DNA from: Bacillota bacterium
GTDB taxonomy: Bacteria; Bacillota; Clostridia; Lachnospirales; Lachnospiraceae
NCBI GenBank assembly: GCA_023423335.1
Contig: JAFAFU010000020.1
Location: forward strand, 6,265-70,264
Reading direction: 5' to 3'
DNA: 64,000 nucleotides
A program made the translations under genes and the position numbers. Below are positions 8,250-17,246 of this stretch, piece by piece (positions within the stretch are counted from its first letter, which is position 1; each line of letters begins with the position of its first letter). The notes beneath the pieces are model-generated. The model had not been told where the DNA came from and ran no database searches. It saw nothing but the letters and a program-made list of their open reading frames with translations.

Positions 8250-9623
8250 TTAGGTTGCCGTTCTTGTAATTCTCCATATTACACCGGTATACTGCATTAA
8301 TACTCCGGGGGTTTCAATGCTTTCTATTCCCGCATCCAGAACATACATTGCGCCGTCCGGACCAAAAACAATATCGACAGGTCTTCCAAATCCGCCTTCT
8401 CTCGAAATCGAGGTTGGAAATCCGGACCGATTAATTGCAAATGTAGTGACCGTTCTGGTTTTCATGTCTATTCTGGATATTCTATGCCCAATTCCGGCAT
8501 AGGATATATAATCACGGCTTGTTTGACTTCCCATATTGCCATATTCGGCGATATATACGTCTCCATAGGTCCCAAAATTATTATAATCAAAATCAAAGCC
8601 CATAATATTCGAATTTGACTGGAAGGTTGTAAAAGGCACCGGCGGAGTATTAGGTATATTTTTAATTAATAATTCCGGGGTTACGCCCCCTTCCGGTGTA
8701 AATCTGGGTAAGCTCACAGGCTCTCCGCCTGAATAATCAGGCCAGCCATACCAATTTTCCTCTGTAACGGCAAAGAATTCATCGGGAGCATTGGCAATCG
8801 GTCTGCTTCCCCTATTATCATAGCCAATATTAGCCGCATATAACTGTCCGCCTGAATCAAACTTAATATTAAGAGGAAATCGAAATCCCCATGCGAAAAG
8901 TTGAATATTTGTACCGTCAAGCTGTGCGCTTAGTATACTGCCGGATGCTTTGCGGAATTCTTTTCTGATTTCAAAAGGAGCATTCGGATTTCCATAGGGG
9001 GAAAACGCACCGGTATATATAATTTCATTCGGTGATACTTCATTGTCAATGTTTCTTGTTTCAAAATTCTGGCCGTTGAGTATAATGTAGTCGCCAGGGT
9101 AGTCGCACAACAGGGGATGGTTCTCCTTCCAGTTGTTATCCTGTCCGACCACTGCGGAATTCGTTGCCGTACCTTGCCCAAAATACAGTCTTCTTCTGTC
9201 AGGGCTGAAGACAACTCTGCCATTATAATAATCTCCGTTACTGGGCAATCCGGTAATGAGGGTTTGTTTTACTCCATCCTGGGTAATTCGAATGATATAA
9301 CCTCTATGAGAAACATATAAAATGCCATCCAGGTAGTTCATTCCGGTTATTGGTGACCTGAAATCTTCAGCCACTACTTCAAAATTATTATTCACATAGC
9401 TAAGAATTCTTGGATTGCCGGATTCCAGCCCGGATTCTGCAACCAATAAGGTTCCATTATCAGTAAACAGCATATTAACCGGTGTATTTAAACCATAAGC
9501 AAATACTTCGATACGATAACCGGTCTCTATATTAATATCTGCCGGGTTGAGATATCTTTCCGGAAACGAGTCTGTGTCCCGGGTAGTATATGCCTGTATC
9601 TCTGATGATTGGCCTGTTTTCAT
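8250..9623 (-). CDS. PQQ-dependent sugar dehydrogenase-like beta-propeller protein
   Basis: A 457-residue protein resembling the glucose/sorbosone dehydrogenase family: repeated blades with patterns such as DNGTLLVAESG, GILYVSHRG and FGPDGAMYVLDAG. The middle holds FAWGFRFPLNIKFD and WYGWPDYSGGEPV, characteristic of the family. No signal peptide or lipobox is seen, although related enzymes are exported. Whether it binds PQQ is uncertain, as Clostridia do not usually make it; it may be a hydrolase or binding propeller. GGGGAG precedes the start. It stands alone on the minus strand. Confidence 0.8.
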   Translation of the reverse strand: MKTGQSSEIQAYTTRDTDSFPERYLNPADINIETGYRIEVFAYGLNTPVNMLFTDNGTLLVAESGLESGNPRILSYVNNNFEVVAEDFRSPITGMNYLDGILYVSHRGYIIRITQDGVKQTLITGLPSNGDYYNGRVVFSPDRRRLYFGQGTATNSAVVGQDNNWKENHPLLCDYPGDYIILNGQNFETRNIDNEVSPNEIIYTGAFSPYGNPNAPFEIRKEFRKASGSILSAQLDGTNIQLFAWGFRFPLNIKFDSGGQLYAANIGYDNRGSRPIANAPDEFFAVTEENWYGWPDYSGGEPVSLPRFTPEGGVTPELLIKNIPNTPPVPFTTFQSNSNIMGFDFDYNNFGTYGDVYIAEYGNMGSQTSRDYISYAGIGHRISRIDMKTRTVTTFAINRSGFPTSISREGGFGRPVDIVFGPDGAMYVLDAGIESIETPGVLMQYTGVIWRITRTAT

Positions 9624-9783
9624 AGTATAGATCTCCCCAAATTACTGTTTACAAAAATATATTCAAAAAAAATCCAGATATACAATATATGTAAACTGGT
9701 TTTGAATATGAAAGATAATGCCATATTCATGCATCTATGACTGCGGAAGATATAAATCCGGATGAATTATTCTTTTCTATAAA

Positions 9784-9812
9784 TTGACATTAAATATTCA
9801 TTGTATTAAGAT
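9784..9812 (+). promoter_or_regulatory. Candidate sigma-A promoter for the Fpg-like gene
   Basis: TTGACA (9784-9789), a 17-base gap, then TAAGAT (9807-9812), about 75 bases before the start codon of the Fpg-like gene. The rest of the 9624-9889 gap is very AT-rich and shows no gene. Confidence 0.55.
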
Positions 9813-9889
9813 GGATATATATATTTTATTGTATATACGAGCATATGTTTTGTGATATACACAATATACCAGATAGGGGAGGGCTATGT

Positions 9890-10711
9890 ATGCTGGAAAT
9901 TCCGGAAAGCTATACGATTGCAGAGCAGTTAAATCAAACGATTCAGGGAAAGATCATCAGCTATGTCAAAGCAAACCATTCTCCGCATTCCTTTGCGTGG
10001 TACTTCGGAAATCCTGCTGATTATGATGAACTGCTCTCCGGCAAAACGGTTGGAAAGTCCTACGCCAGAGCAGGCATGCTAGAGATTGAAGCTGAGGAAT
10101 GCCGCATTGTGTTATGTGATGGGGCGGCGCCGCGTTATTATGACGATCTGAAGAAGGTACCGAAGAAGCATCAGTTATATATTGAATTTGATGATAATAC
10201 AGCATTAGTCTGTACCATACAGATGTATGGCGGCTTGTGGGCATACCGTGAGGGAGAGAATCATAATGGATATTATATTGGAGCCAGGGAGAAGCCCTCA
10301 CCTCTATCCGATGTTTTTGACTATAATTATTTCTTGATCCTGAGAACAGATAAGGCGGGTAAACTGTCGGCAAAAGCATTTCTGGCGACGGAACAGCGAA
10401 TCCCCGGGCTGGGTAATGGTGTCCTGCAGGACATTCTTTTTGTGGCAGGACTTCATCCGAAGCGTAAAATGGACACGGTGTCGGAAGAGGAATATCGAAA
10501 ACTATATGATACCGTCAAAGCATTATTAAAACAGATGTCAGACCAGGGCGGCAGGGATACGGAGAAGGACCTGTTTGGGAATCCGGGCGGTTACATGACC
10601 TTACTCAGTAAGAAGACGGCATGGACCCCCTGTACTGTCTGCGGATATGAGCTGCGTAAGGATAGTTATATGGGTGGGACAATCTACTATTGTGAGCATT
10701 GCCAAAAGTGA
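9890..10711 (+). CDS. Fpg/Nei-family DNA glycosylase-like protein lacking Pro2
   Basis: About 273 residues with the layout of formamidopyrimidine-DNA glycosylase: N-terminal domain beginning MLEIPESY, helix-two-turn-helix region with QRIPGLGNGVLQDILFVAGL, and a C-terminal zinc finger (CTVCGYEL...YYCEHCQK). True Fpg and Nei start M-P-E-L/G-P-E and use Pro2 as nucleophile; here residue 2 is leucine, while Glu3 and the zinc cysteines are kept. It is therefore either a non-lyase binding protein or uses another residue. An upstream in-frame ATG at 9845 is less likely because GGGGAGGG precedes 9890. Confidence 0.82.
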   Translation: MLEIPESYTIAEQLNQTIQGKIISYVKANHSPHSFAWYFGNPADYDELLSGKTVGKSYARAGMLEIEAEECRIVLCDGAAPRYYDDLKKVPKKHQLYIEFDDNTALVCTIQMYGGLWAYREGENHNGYYIGAREKPSPLSDVFDYNYFLILRTDKAGKLSAKAFLATEQRIPGLGNGVLQDILFVAGLHPKRKMDTVSEEEYRKLYDTVKALLKQMSDQGGRDTEKDLFGNPGGYMTLLSKKTAWTPCTVCGYELRKDSYMGGTIYYCEHCQK

Positions 10712-10828
10712 TATGCTGGCAGACAGTAAGCTGAAGCAGGCTGTCATATCCGATTTCAATAATAAAAGTGAAAGTGTAATAGTTATATGCTATGATAAAT
10801 ATATACCCGACAGGATGGAGTGATTGGA

Positions 10829-11626
10829 ATGGTCAGAAAATTAATGGAAGAGGATAGGGCTTCTGTTCTTCGATATTTAAGCGCGGAGCCGTCGATAAAT
10901 TTATTTATCATAGGTGATATAGAAGCCTTTGGCTTTGATAAGGATTTTCAGGAAGTATGGGGGCAGTTTGACAGTAATGACGAACTGGAGGGAGTGTTAC
11001 TGCGCTTCAATGTGAATTTTATTCCCTATTTCATTAAGCCGGATTTTGACATTACGGAATTTAAGGATATTATATTAAGTAATGAAGGAAACACTATGAT
11101 ATCAGGGAAAGAAAGTATTGTCAGCCGGTTTATCGGGATATTGCCGGATCATATTGCCAGACTGACTTTTTTTTGTGAGCTGGCTAACCAGGGCCAGCTC
11201 AAAATATATAACAGTGACCGACCGGTCATGATTGCGGAAGAAAGCGATGCAAAACGGGTTCATAATCTAATCGAGCAAATTGAAGAATTCAATAATATGG
11301 GTAATACGCTGGAACGGCTGAAATATAAATTAAAGACGAAAACCGGTCGGGCATATTATATAGAAAATGAAAAAGGCTCCATAGTCTCAGTAGCTCAGAC
11401 AACTGCCGAAAACTCACGGTCTGCTATGGTTGTAGGGGTTGCTACCTCAGAAGAATACAGATGCAGGGGCTATATGAGCGCGTGTCTCTCAAGACTGTGT
11501 GCAGATGTGATATCGGAAGGAAAGACATTATGTCTGTTTTATGATAATCCGAAAGCGGGGGCTGTCTATCACAGATTAGGATTTCAAACAATTGATAATT
11601 GGATGATGATAACGAAAGATGAATGA
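10829..11626 (+). CDS. GNAT family N-acetyltransferase, two-domain
   Basis: About 265 residues. A GNAT fold occupies the C-terminal part: VVGVATSEEYRCRGYMSACLSRL contains the R-x-x-G-x-G/A-like acetyl-CoA loop, followed by CLFYDNPKAGAVYHRLGFQ. The N-terminal ~110 residues form a second, degenerate GNAT-like domain, as in several Clostridia acetyltransferases. The ATG at 10829 has GGAG eight bases upstream; a GTG at 10820 is the alternative. The substrate is unknown. Confidence 0.82.
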   Translation: MVRKLMEEDRASVLRYLSAEPSINLFIIGDIEAFGFDKDFQEVWGQFDSNDELEGVLLRFNVNFIPYFIKPDFDITEFKDIILSNEGNTMISGKESIVSRFIGILPDHIARLTFFCELANQGQLKIYNSDRPVMIAEESDAKRVHNLIEQIEEFNNMGNTLERLKYKLKTKTGRAYYIENEKGSIVSVAQTTAENSRSAMVVGVATSEEYRCRGYMSACLSRLCADVISEGKTLCLFYDNPKAGAVYHRLGFQTIDNWMMITKDE

Positions 11627-11701
11627 AAATACCGGTTTCATTTGTCAGGAAAAGTAACAAAAAAGGCTGAAAAGCCTATAAAGTCTTAGGAGGGATAAGA
11701 A

Positions 11702-12103
11702 ATGTCAGGATCGAAATTTAGGCAAATATTCAAAAAAGTAGCAGTATTATTAGCAATCAGCCTGATTTATTCAGGAATCGGCTATTTGGCTGTATGGTTC
11801 CTTTCATACCGATTTGATTACAAAATGCAGGATGCTTTAGCCTGTGCGGGACTTATTTTACTCTTTCTGGGGATTTTAATGTCCATGAAGGGAAATCCCT
11901 CCGGGATTAATATCAACGGGATGGGCAGGGGTGATGCAAATGTTACTGCTTATTTGAATAATGAAATTACCAGGCAGGAAAGAGAGATGAATCCTTATTA
12001 TAAGCACTTTTTCAGGAATAATATCGTTAGCTTTGCATTTAGCAGCCTAACCTTTATCCTGGGAGGTGCATTTCTTATTTTATCCTCCGTCATTTTTTAT
12101 TAA
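11702..12103 (+). CDS. Small integral membrane protein, unknown function
   Basis: A 133-residue protein with two membrane spans near residues 12-35 and 44-60 and another pair-like hydrophobic stretch at 108-132. The loop (residues ~65-105) is hydrophilic with NEITRQEREMNPYYKHFF. AGGAGGG lies before the start. It is not recognised as a named family. The following 62-residue membrane gene may be in the same transcript. Confidence 0.68.
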   Translation: MSGSKFRQIFKKVAVLLAISLIYSGIGYLAVWFLSYRFDYKMQDALACAGLILLFLGILMSMKGNPSGININGMGRGDANVTAYLNNEITRQEREMNPYYKHFFRNNIVSFAFSSLTFILGGAFLILSSVIFY

Positions 12104-12151
12104 TCTTAAGCTGGCTGTGGCGTAAAAAGAATTATTAGGGAGAACGATATT

Positions 12152-12340
12152 GTGAAGAAGAGAACCAGGAATATATTATTAATTGCTATTGGTATTATTG
12201 CTGTTACGGCCCTCGCATTGGCAGATATAATAAGCCGTGGAAAGCTAACATCCGGCTTCCTTGGAATGCTGGTATTGATCTTAGGTGCATTGATAATTCC
12301 GGCAGCTATTGAATTAAAGAAAGAATCAGAAAACAGATAA
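12152..12340 (+). CDS. Small two-span membrane protein, unknown function
   Basis: A 62-residue protein that starts with GTG behind AGGGAG. A basic N-terminus (KKRTRN) leads into two hydrophobic helices (residues 8-27 and 35-53) and a charged tail. No family is recognised. It sits 48 bases after another small membrane protein. Confidence 0.6.
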   Translation: MKKRTRNILLIAIGIIAVTALALADIISRGKLTSGFLGMLVLILGALIIPAAIELKKESENR

Positions 12341-12372
12341 TGATACCGAGCAGATTTCTATCGCTTTTTCAT

Positions 12373-12401
12373 TTGTATTATTTTATTATTTATACTATAA
12401 T
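12373..12401 (+). promoter_or_regulatory. Candidate sigma-A promoter for cheW
   Basis: TTGTAT (12373-12378), a 17-base gap, and TATAAT (12396-12401), 68 bases before the CheW start codon, in an AT-rich gap. The -10 box is perfect and the -35 box is fair. Confidence 0.5.
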
Positions 12402-12469
12402 AGAAATAAATTATATTTCGATACAATACAACATGAATCTATAGCAGATATCGATACGGAGGATAACAT

Positions 12470-12946
12470 ATGGATAAGGAAATGTTATTGGAAGATGTAA
12501 GAGAAGTAGAAATCCTTGAATTTAGTGCAGGGGGCAACAGGTACGGTATCGACGTCAAAGATGTCAGGGAGATACTGCCCTATGACACAGTACCTACCAG
12601 GATTCCAAATTCACATCCCGATATTGTGGGAATCATTATGCCAAGAGATTTCCTGATTCCGATTGTTGATATAGTGAAAAGTTTAAAAATATCCGATAAA
12701 GGTAACAGTGAACATAAATTGATTATAGTTTCAAGCATACAGAGCTTAAATATAGCTTTTCTGGTGGATGATGTGATCGGTATGCATCGGACTACAACAG
12801 TAAATATCTCAAAGCCCGGCAGAAAACTCAGTACCTCCTTGAAGGGCGTTGTTTCCGCGATACTAAATATCGATAAAAGAAAAATTGAAATACTAGAATT
12901 AAGAAAGCTTATTTCTGATATTAATTCTGACATAAGGCTGGATTAA
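12470..12946 (+). CDS. cheW: CheW-like chemotaxis coupling protein
   Basis: A 158-residue CheW domain: EILEFSAGGNRYGIDVKDVREIL at the start, the conserved NSHPDIVGIIMPRDFLIPIVDI core, and LIIVSSIQSLNIAFLVDDVIG. CheW links chemoreceptors to the CheA kinase under the membrane. No response-regulator domain follows, so it is not CheV. No other chemotaxis gene is nearby, so this is an orphan copy, perhaps serving a particular receptor. CGGAGG lies before the start. Confidence 0.85.
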   Translation: MDKEMLLEDVREVEILEFSAGGNRYGIDVKDVREILPYDTVPTRIPNSHPDIVGIIMPRDFLIPIVDIVKSLKISDKGNSEHKLIIVSSIQSLNIAFLVDDVIGMHRTTTVNISKPGRKLSTSLKGVVSAILNIDKRKIEILELRKLISDINSDIRLD

Positions 12947-13005
12947 TTCTTCCTTAAGAGGACTTTATTACATATCATCTACAAGCGTAAAATGGACGGT
13001 GTCGA

Positions 13006-15000
13006 ATGGCCAAATGCAGATTATGTAAGAAGAATATACCTGATGGTAGTGAATATTGTACAGACTGCCTTGATAAGAAGCCGGTGATAACCGATGAATC
13101 CTATCTTGACGGTTTATTAAATTCAGTTAAAACCAATAATGAGCCGGTCAATATTAATTATAAGAAGACCGGGGGACTGCAAAATAATGAGCCGGTGAAA
13201 ATGAATAAGCCGATTAAGGCGGCCGATCTGGATCAGCTTGACCCGGACGATCTGGCTGATTTTGATCAGTTTGATATCCATGCTGATATAGAGGATCCTA
13301 TCATTATTGGTGACGAGGAGCTGTTCGGACAGATGTATGACGAGTCTGAAGCATTCATGGAGAATGATCAGAGTCTGGAAGAGCCGGTCAATCCTCAGAC
13401 ACCAATCGGTTTCGAGGCAGAGACGGATGTCGATAATGAAATTTCTGCCGCGCAGCCGGCGGAGCAGACAATCGCAATACAGGATTTTGCAGATACTATA
13501 GCAGAAGAAAATATAAATCACGGTACTGATACCGTTGATAATAAAATTAATAATGTAATTGATGATAAAGCAAATGAAAGAATAGATGATAGTATCGATA
13601 TCAGACAACCGGATTCCGAGGATAATGTGGATCAGGATTTCCTTGACCAATATATGAACCGGGATGATGCGGATACAGAAGGAGCTGAGGAAGCATTTGA
13701 TCCTTCCATCGGAGACTTACTTAGAGGTTTTGAGCTGACTGATTCCGGAGAGGATGAGGGAAATGGCATGACAGATGAGGAACTCATGCTATTGAACGGG
13801 AGTACGGATCCGGAAGAACTTGACATAGAAGGACAAGAGGATAAGAGTTCGAATGAGGAAGATTTCCTCAGCCTGTTAAATCAATTCAGTGCGGATGACC
13901 CGGTCACCGCAGATGTCCAGGCTATAACAGAGCTGCTTAGCGGAACGGGTAACAAAGACCAGGATGCAAATATGCCAAGCGACGTAGGCGAGGTGTTCTC
14001 CGATGCTCTGAAAGCGGTATCCGGCCTGGAAGATTTAGAGCTGGATCATATGCTGCAGGGTGTGGATATTTCTGATAAAAGTAAGGATAAGAAGAAAAGC
14101 GATAAAAAGGAATCAAACAAAAAGAAAAAAGGATCAGACAAAAAGGCCTCGGATAAGAAGCCTAAGACGGTGAAGGGTAAAGGCTTATTCGGTAAGCTGT
14201 TTGGTAATGTTGTTGACGAAGCTGCCATTAAAGCGGCTAAGAAGGATGCCGCTTCGGGAGAAGCAGCCGCTGCAAAGGCAGCAAAAAAGCCTAAACTTAA
14301 GAAATCTAAGAAAGGCAAAGGCGCGGCGGAAGCGATTCAAGAGGTCGATGATAAGCCGGGCCGGGACAGAGCGGCGGCAGAAAAACAGCCGGAAAATGAA
14401 AAGGCTAAGAAAAAAGAGAAGGTCAAGAAACCGAAGAAAGAGAAGAAGCATGTCATTGAGATGATTGATGACTATGATGATGTGGAAGGCAGGATTAACA
14501 AATTGGGAGCCACCATTGTCTTTGCGTTCTTTGGCGTCATGGTTGTATTGCTTCTGATCGGAACCAGTCTGTTTACATATTCCATAAGCATTAAAAATGC
14601 AACCACATATTTTGACCGTCAGAAATATACGGAAGCATATAATGAGGTATATGGAATGGAACTGAAGGATGAGGATATTGAGCTATATGAGAAGATTATG
14701 ACGGTTATGTTTGTAAATAAACAGTTAAACTCCTATAATAATTATTATGCGATGAAAAAATATCCGGAAGCTTTAGATTCCCTCCTGAAGGGCTTAAAAA
14801 GATATGATAAGTATATAGAATTGGCGACTATCCTGGGAATAAAGAGCGATCTGGATTATGTAAGAGATCATATCATGGCGGAGCTGGAGCAAGTATACAG
14901 GTTGTCCGAGGAGGATGCAATGGCAATTTTAGAATGTGAGAGTCAAAAGGATTACAGTGTGGCGGTATATGATGTTGTACTTGAGAACATGAAGTATTAA
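13006..15000 (+). CDS. Zinc-ribbon, low-complexity, single-span membrane protein
   Basis: A 664-residue protein of unusual build. Residues 3-21 form a zinc ribbon (CRLCKK...YCTDCL). Residues ~60-350 are very acidic and low complexity (runs of D, E, N). Residues ~355-485 are lysine-rich (KSDKKESNKKKKGSDKK). A membrane span follows at ~500-525 and an outer, helical TPR-like domain of ~130 residues (YTEAYNEVYGMELKDEDIELYEKI...). The function is unknown. Zinc-ribbon plus membrane plus TPR plans occur in Firmicutes envelope and stress proteins. The ribosome site is weak. Confidence 0.75.
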   Translation: MAKCRLCKKNIPDGSEYCTDCLDKKPVITDESYLDGLLNSVKTNNEPVNINYKKTGGLQNNEPVKMNKPIKAADLDQLDPDDLADFDQFDIHADIEDPIIIGDEELFGQMYDESEAFMENDQSLEEPVNPQTPIGFEAETDVDNEISAAQPAEQTIAIQDFADTIAEENINHGTDTVDNKINNVIDDKANERIDDSIDIRQPDSEDNVDQDFLDQYMNRDDADTEGAEEAFDPSIGDLLRGFELTDSGEDEGNGMTDEELMLLNGSTDPEELDIEGQEDKSSNEEDFLSLLNQFSADDPVTADVQAITELLSGTGNKDQDANMPSDVGEVFSDALKAVSGLEDLELDHMLQGVDISDKSKDKKKSDKKESNKKKKGSDKKASDKKPKTVKGKGLFGKLFGNVVDEAAIKAAKKDAASGEAAAAKAAKKPKLKKSKKGKGAAEAIQEVDDKPGRDRAAAEKQPENEKAKKKEKVKKPKKEKKHVIEMIDDYDDVEGRINKLGATIVFAFFGVMVVLLLIGTSLFTYSISIKNATTYFDRQKYTEAYNEVYGMELKDEDIELYEKIMTVMFVNKQLNSYNNYYAMKKYPEALDSLLKGLKRYDKYIELATILGIKSDLDYVRDHIMAELEQVYRLSEEDAMAILECESQKDYSVAVYDVVLENMKY

Positions 15001-15023
15001 ATTATAGTTAAAGGAATGATAAA

Positions 15024-15629
15024 ATGATTGCTGTTATTGATTATGATGCGGGGAATTTGAAGAGTGTTGAAAAGGCATTGATATACCTTGGGGCTGATCC
15101 GGTGATTACGAGAGATCAGGAGCAGATACAGAAAGCGGATAAGGTTATTCTTCCCGGCGTTGGAGCCTTCGGAGATGCAATGGAAAAGCTGCATCGTTAT
15201 CAGCTGGTTGAGGTTATCAGGGAAATAGCGGCAAGCGGCAAACCCTTATTCGGTATTTGTCTGGGACAGCAGCTTTTGTTTGAGAGAAGTGTGGAAACCA
15301 GAGGTGTGGAGGGACTATCCATATTGGAAGGTGAAATTCTCAGGATACCTGACAAAGAAGGTCTTAAGATACCGCATATGGGATGGAATTCCCTGACGAT
15401 ACGTCCGGGAGCAAGACTGTATAAGGGAATACCGCAGCAGTCCTATGTATATTTTGTTCATTCTTATTATCTGAATGCAAAAGAGGAAAGCATAGTTGCG
15501 GCAACTACGGAATATAGTACATTAATCCATGCCTCCGTTGAGAAGGATAATATCTTTGCCTGCCAGTTCCATCCGGAGAAAAGCGGAGAAGTGGGCTTGC
15601 AAATCTTAAAGAATTTTATTGAACTTTAA
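15024..15629 (+). CDS. hisH: Imidazole glycerol phosphate synthase, glutaminase subunit HisH
   Basis: A 201-residue class I glutamine amidotransferase. The nucleophile C79 lies in FGICLGQQLLF and the His-Glu pair in CQFHPEKSG; the start IAVIDYDAGNLKSVEKAL is typical of HisH. It frees ammonia from glutamine and passes it to HisF in histidine synthesis. hisF follows 81 bases later. The other histidine genes are not in the window, so hisHF are separated from a full operon here. Confidence 0.95.
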   Translation: MIAVIDYDAGNLKSVEKALIYLGADPVITRDQEQIQKADKVILPGVGAFGDAMEKLHRYQLVEVIREIAASGKPLFGICLGQQLLFERSVETRGVEGLSILEGEILRIPDKEGLKIPHMGWNSLTIRPGARLYKGIPQQSYVYFVHSYYLNAKEESIVAATTEYSTLIHASVEKDNIFACQFHPEKSGEVGLQILKNFIEL

Positions 15630-15710
15630 AGATGATCTTATTATTGCGAATGGCTGCTGCTAGGAGTACTAACCTGAAAGCTTTCATAATAAGAATATAG
15701 GAGAAATGAT

Positions 15711-16472
15711 ATGTTTACCAAGAGAATTATTCCCTGCCTAGATGTCCACAATGGACGGGTTGTGAAAGGTATAAATTTTGTTAATCTAAGGGATGCCGGG
15801 GACCCGGTCGAGGTGGGCTTTGCCTATGATAAGGCAGGAGCCGATGAACTGGTCTTTTTGGATATTACCGCTTCTTCGGATGCAAGGACAATTAAACTGG
15901 ATATGGTACGGAGAGTGGCGGAGACAGTATTTATCCCCTTCACGGTCGGCGGAGGTATCAGAACCGTAGATGATTTCAAATTAATATTGCGGGAGGGAGC
16001 CGATAAAATCGCAGTAAATACTGCGGCAATATTAAACCCCGCACTCATCAGTGATGCGGCAGATAAGTTTGGGAGCCAGTGCGTGGTTCTGGCAATTGAT
16101 GCAAAGCGCAGGGAGGATGGCTCGGGCTGGAATATTTATAAGAACGGCGGGCGTGTCGATATGGGTATCGACGCCGTAGAATGGGCTATGAAGGGTTGCG
16201 AGCTTGGGGCCGGTGAGATCCTGCTGACCAGTATGGATTGTGACGGCACGAAGGACGGATATGACCTGGAACTGACCAGAATCATCTCGGAAAATGTATC
16301 GGTTCCGGTCATTGCATCCGGCGGTGCCGGATCAATGGAACATTTTTATGATGCTTTTACAATGGGGAAAGCGGATGCTGTATTAGCAGCCTCCCTCTTT
16401 CACTATAAAGAGATGGAGATCATGGACCTTAAGGCGTATCTTAAGAGCAGAGGGGTCAGTGTCAGGCTGTAG
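15711..16472 (+). CDS. hisF: Imidazole glycerol phosphate synthase, cyclase subunit HisF
   Basis: A 253-residue TIM barrel. The catalytic aspartates are D11 ([16 protein letters not shown]) and the one in LAIDAKRRE; the phosphate-binding GGGIR and ASGGAG loops are present. With HisH it makes imidazole glycerol phosphate and AICAR. AGGAG precedes the start. Its 3' end lies close to ung. The 81-base gap from hisH holds an inverted repeat (TCTTATTAT and ATAATAAGA) of unknown role. Confidence 0.96.
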   Translation: MFTKRIIPCLDVHNGRVVKGINFVNLRDAGDPVEVGFAYDKAGADELVFLDITASSDARTIKLDMVRRVAETVFIPFTVGGGIRTVDDFKLILREGADKIAVNTAAILNPALISDAADKFGSQCVVLAIDAKRREDGSGWNIYKNGGRVDMGIDAVEWAMKGCELGAGEILLTSMDCDGTKDGYDLELTRIISENVSVPVIASGGAGSMEHFYDAFTMGKADAVLAASLFHYKEMEIMDLKAYLKSRGVSVRL

Positions 16473-16491
16473 GCAGGAAAGAGGTTCAATT

Positions 16492-17166
16492 ATGGGAGCT
16501 ATTACAAATGATTGGCTGGCAGCAGTCGGCAGCGAATTCCGCCAGCCATATTACTCGGCATTATATCAATTTATCAAATTAGAATATAGTAATCATATGG
16601 TATATCCGGAGGCGGACCATATTTTTGATGCTTTCCATCTTACTCCCCTGCGGGAGGTGAAGGTAGTCATTATCGGTCAGGACCCCTACCATAATAAAGG
16701 TCAGGCCCACGGGCTGTGCTTCTCGGTCAGGCCGGAGGTGGAGATACCGCCGTCCCTGGTCAATATCTATAAAGAGCTGGAGGATGATCTGGGCTGCTAT
16801 ATTCCTAATAACGGATATCTGGAGAAATGGGCTAAGCAGGGTGTCCTTCTATTGAACACCGTATTGACGGTCCGAGCCCACCAAGCTTTCTCCCATCAGG
16901 GTAAGGGATGGGAACAATTCACAGATGCGGTAATTCGAGCTGTCAGTGAACAGGACCGGCCGATTGTATTTATCCTCTGGGGAAAACCGGCGCAGGCAAA
17001 GAAAAGCATGCTTACGAATAAAAAACATTTGATACTGGAGGCACCTCATCCGAGTCCGCTGTCTGCCCACCGGGGCTTTTTTGGCAGTAAGCCGTTCAGC
17101 AAGACGAACCAATTTTTAATTACCAATGAAATTAAGCCGATTGATTGGCAAATTCAAAATGTTTAA
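16492..17166 (+). CDS. ung: Uracil-DNA glycosylase
   Basis: A 224-residue family 1 uracil-DNA glycosylase, which removes uracil from DNA at the start of base-excision repair. It has the water-activating loop VIIGQDPYHNKGQAHGLCFS with D64, and the HPSPLSAHRGFFGSKPFS leucine loop with H186. The start at 16492 follows GGAAAGAGG; an in-frame GTG at 16459 lies inside hisF. Length is normal. Confidence 0.96.
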   Translation: MGAITNDWLAAVGSEFRQPYYSALYQFIKLEYSNHMVYPEADHIFDAFHLTPLREVKVVIIGQDPYHNKGQAHGLCFSVRPEVEIPPSLVNIYKELEDDLGCYIPNNGYLEKWAKQGVLLLNTVLTVRAHQAFSHQGKGWEQFTDAVIRAVSEQDRPIVFILWGKPAQAKKSMLTNKKHLILEAPHPSPLSAHRGFFGSKPFSKTNQFLITNEIKPIDWQIQNV

Positions 17167-17171
17167 GATAA

Positions 17172-17228
17172 ACCGTCTGAAATGTACATTTGCGGAAACT
17201 GGCAGAAGCATTTTAAGACGGTATTTTC
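17172..17228 (+). terminator. Terminator-like hairpin after ung
   Basis: ACCGTCT (17172-17178) pairs with AGACGGT (17216-17222), with further AAATG/CATTT pairing inside, followed by ATTTTC. A moderate rho-independent terminator. Confidence 0.55.
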
Positions 17229-17246
17229 TTAAGGGGGGAGGCAGTA

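Noticed and set aside
10712..10828. Terminator after the Fpg-like gene
   Set aside because: ACAG/CTGT and GATATG/CATATC can pair, but there is no T-run.
12470..12946. CheV-type protein
   Set aside because: Only the CheW domain is present; no receiver domain follows before the stop.
14046..14464. Overlapping ORFs on both strands in the lysine-rich segment
   Set aside because: They are frame shadows of the low-complexity region of the zinc-ribbon protein.
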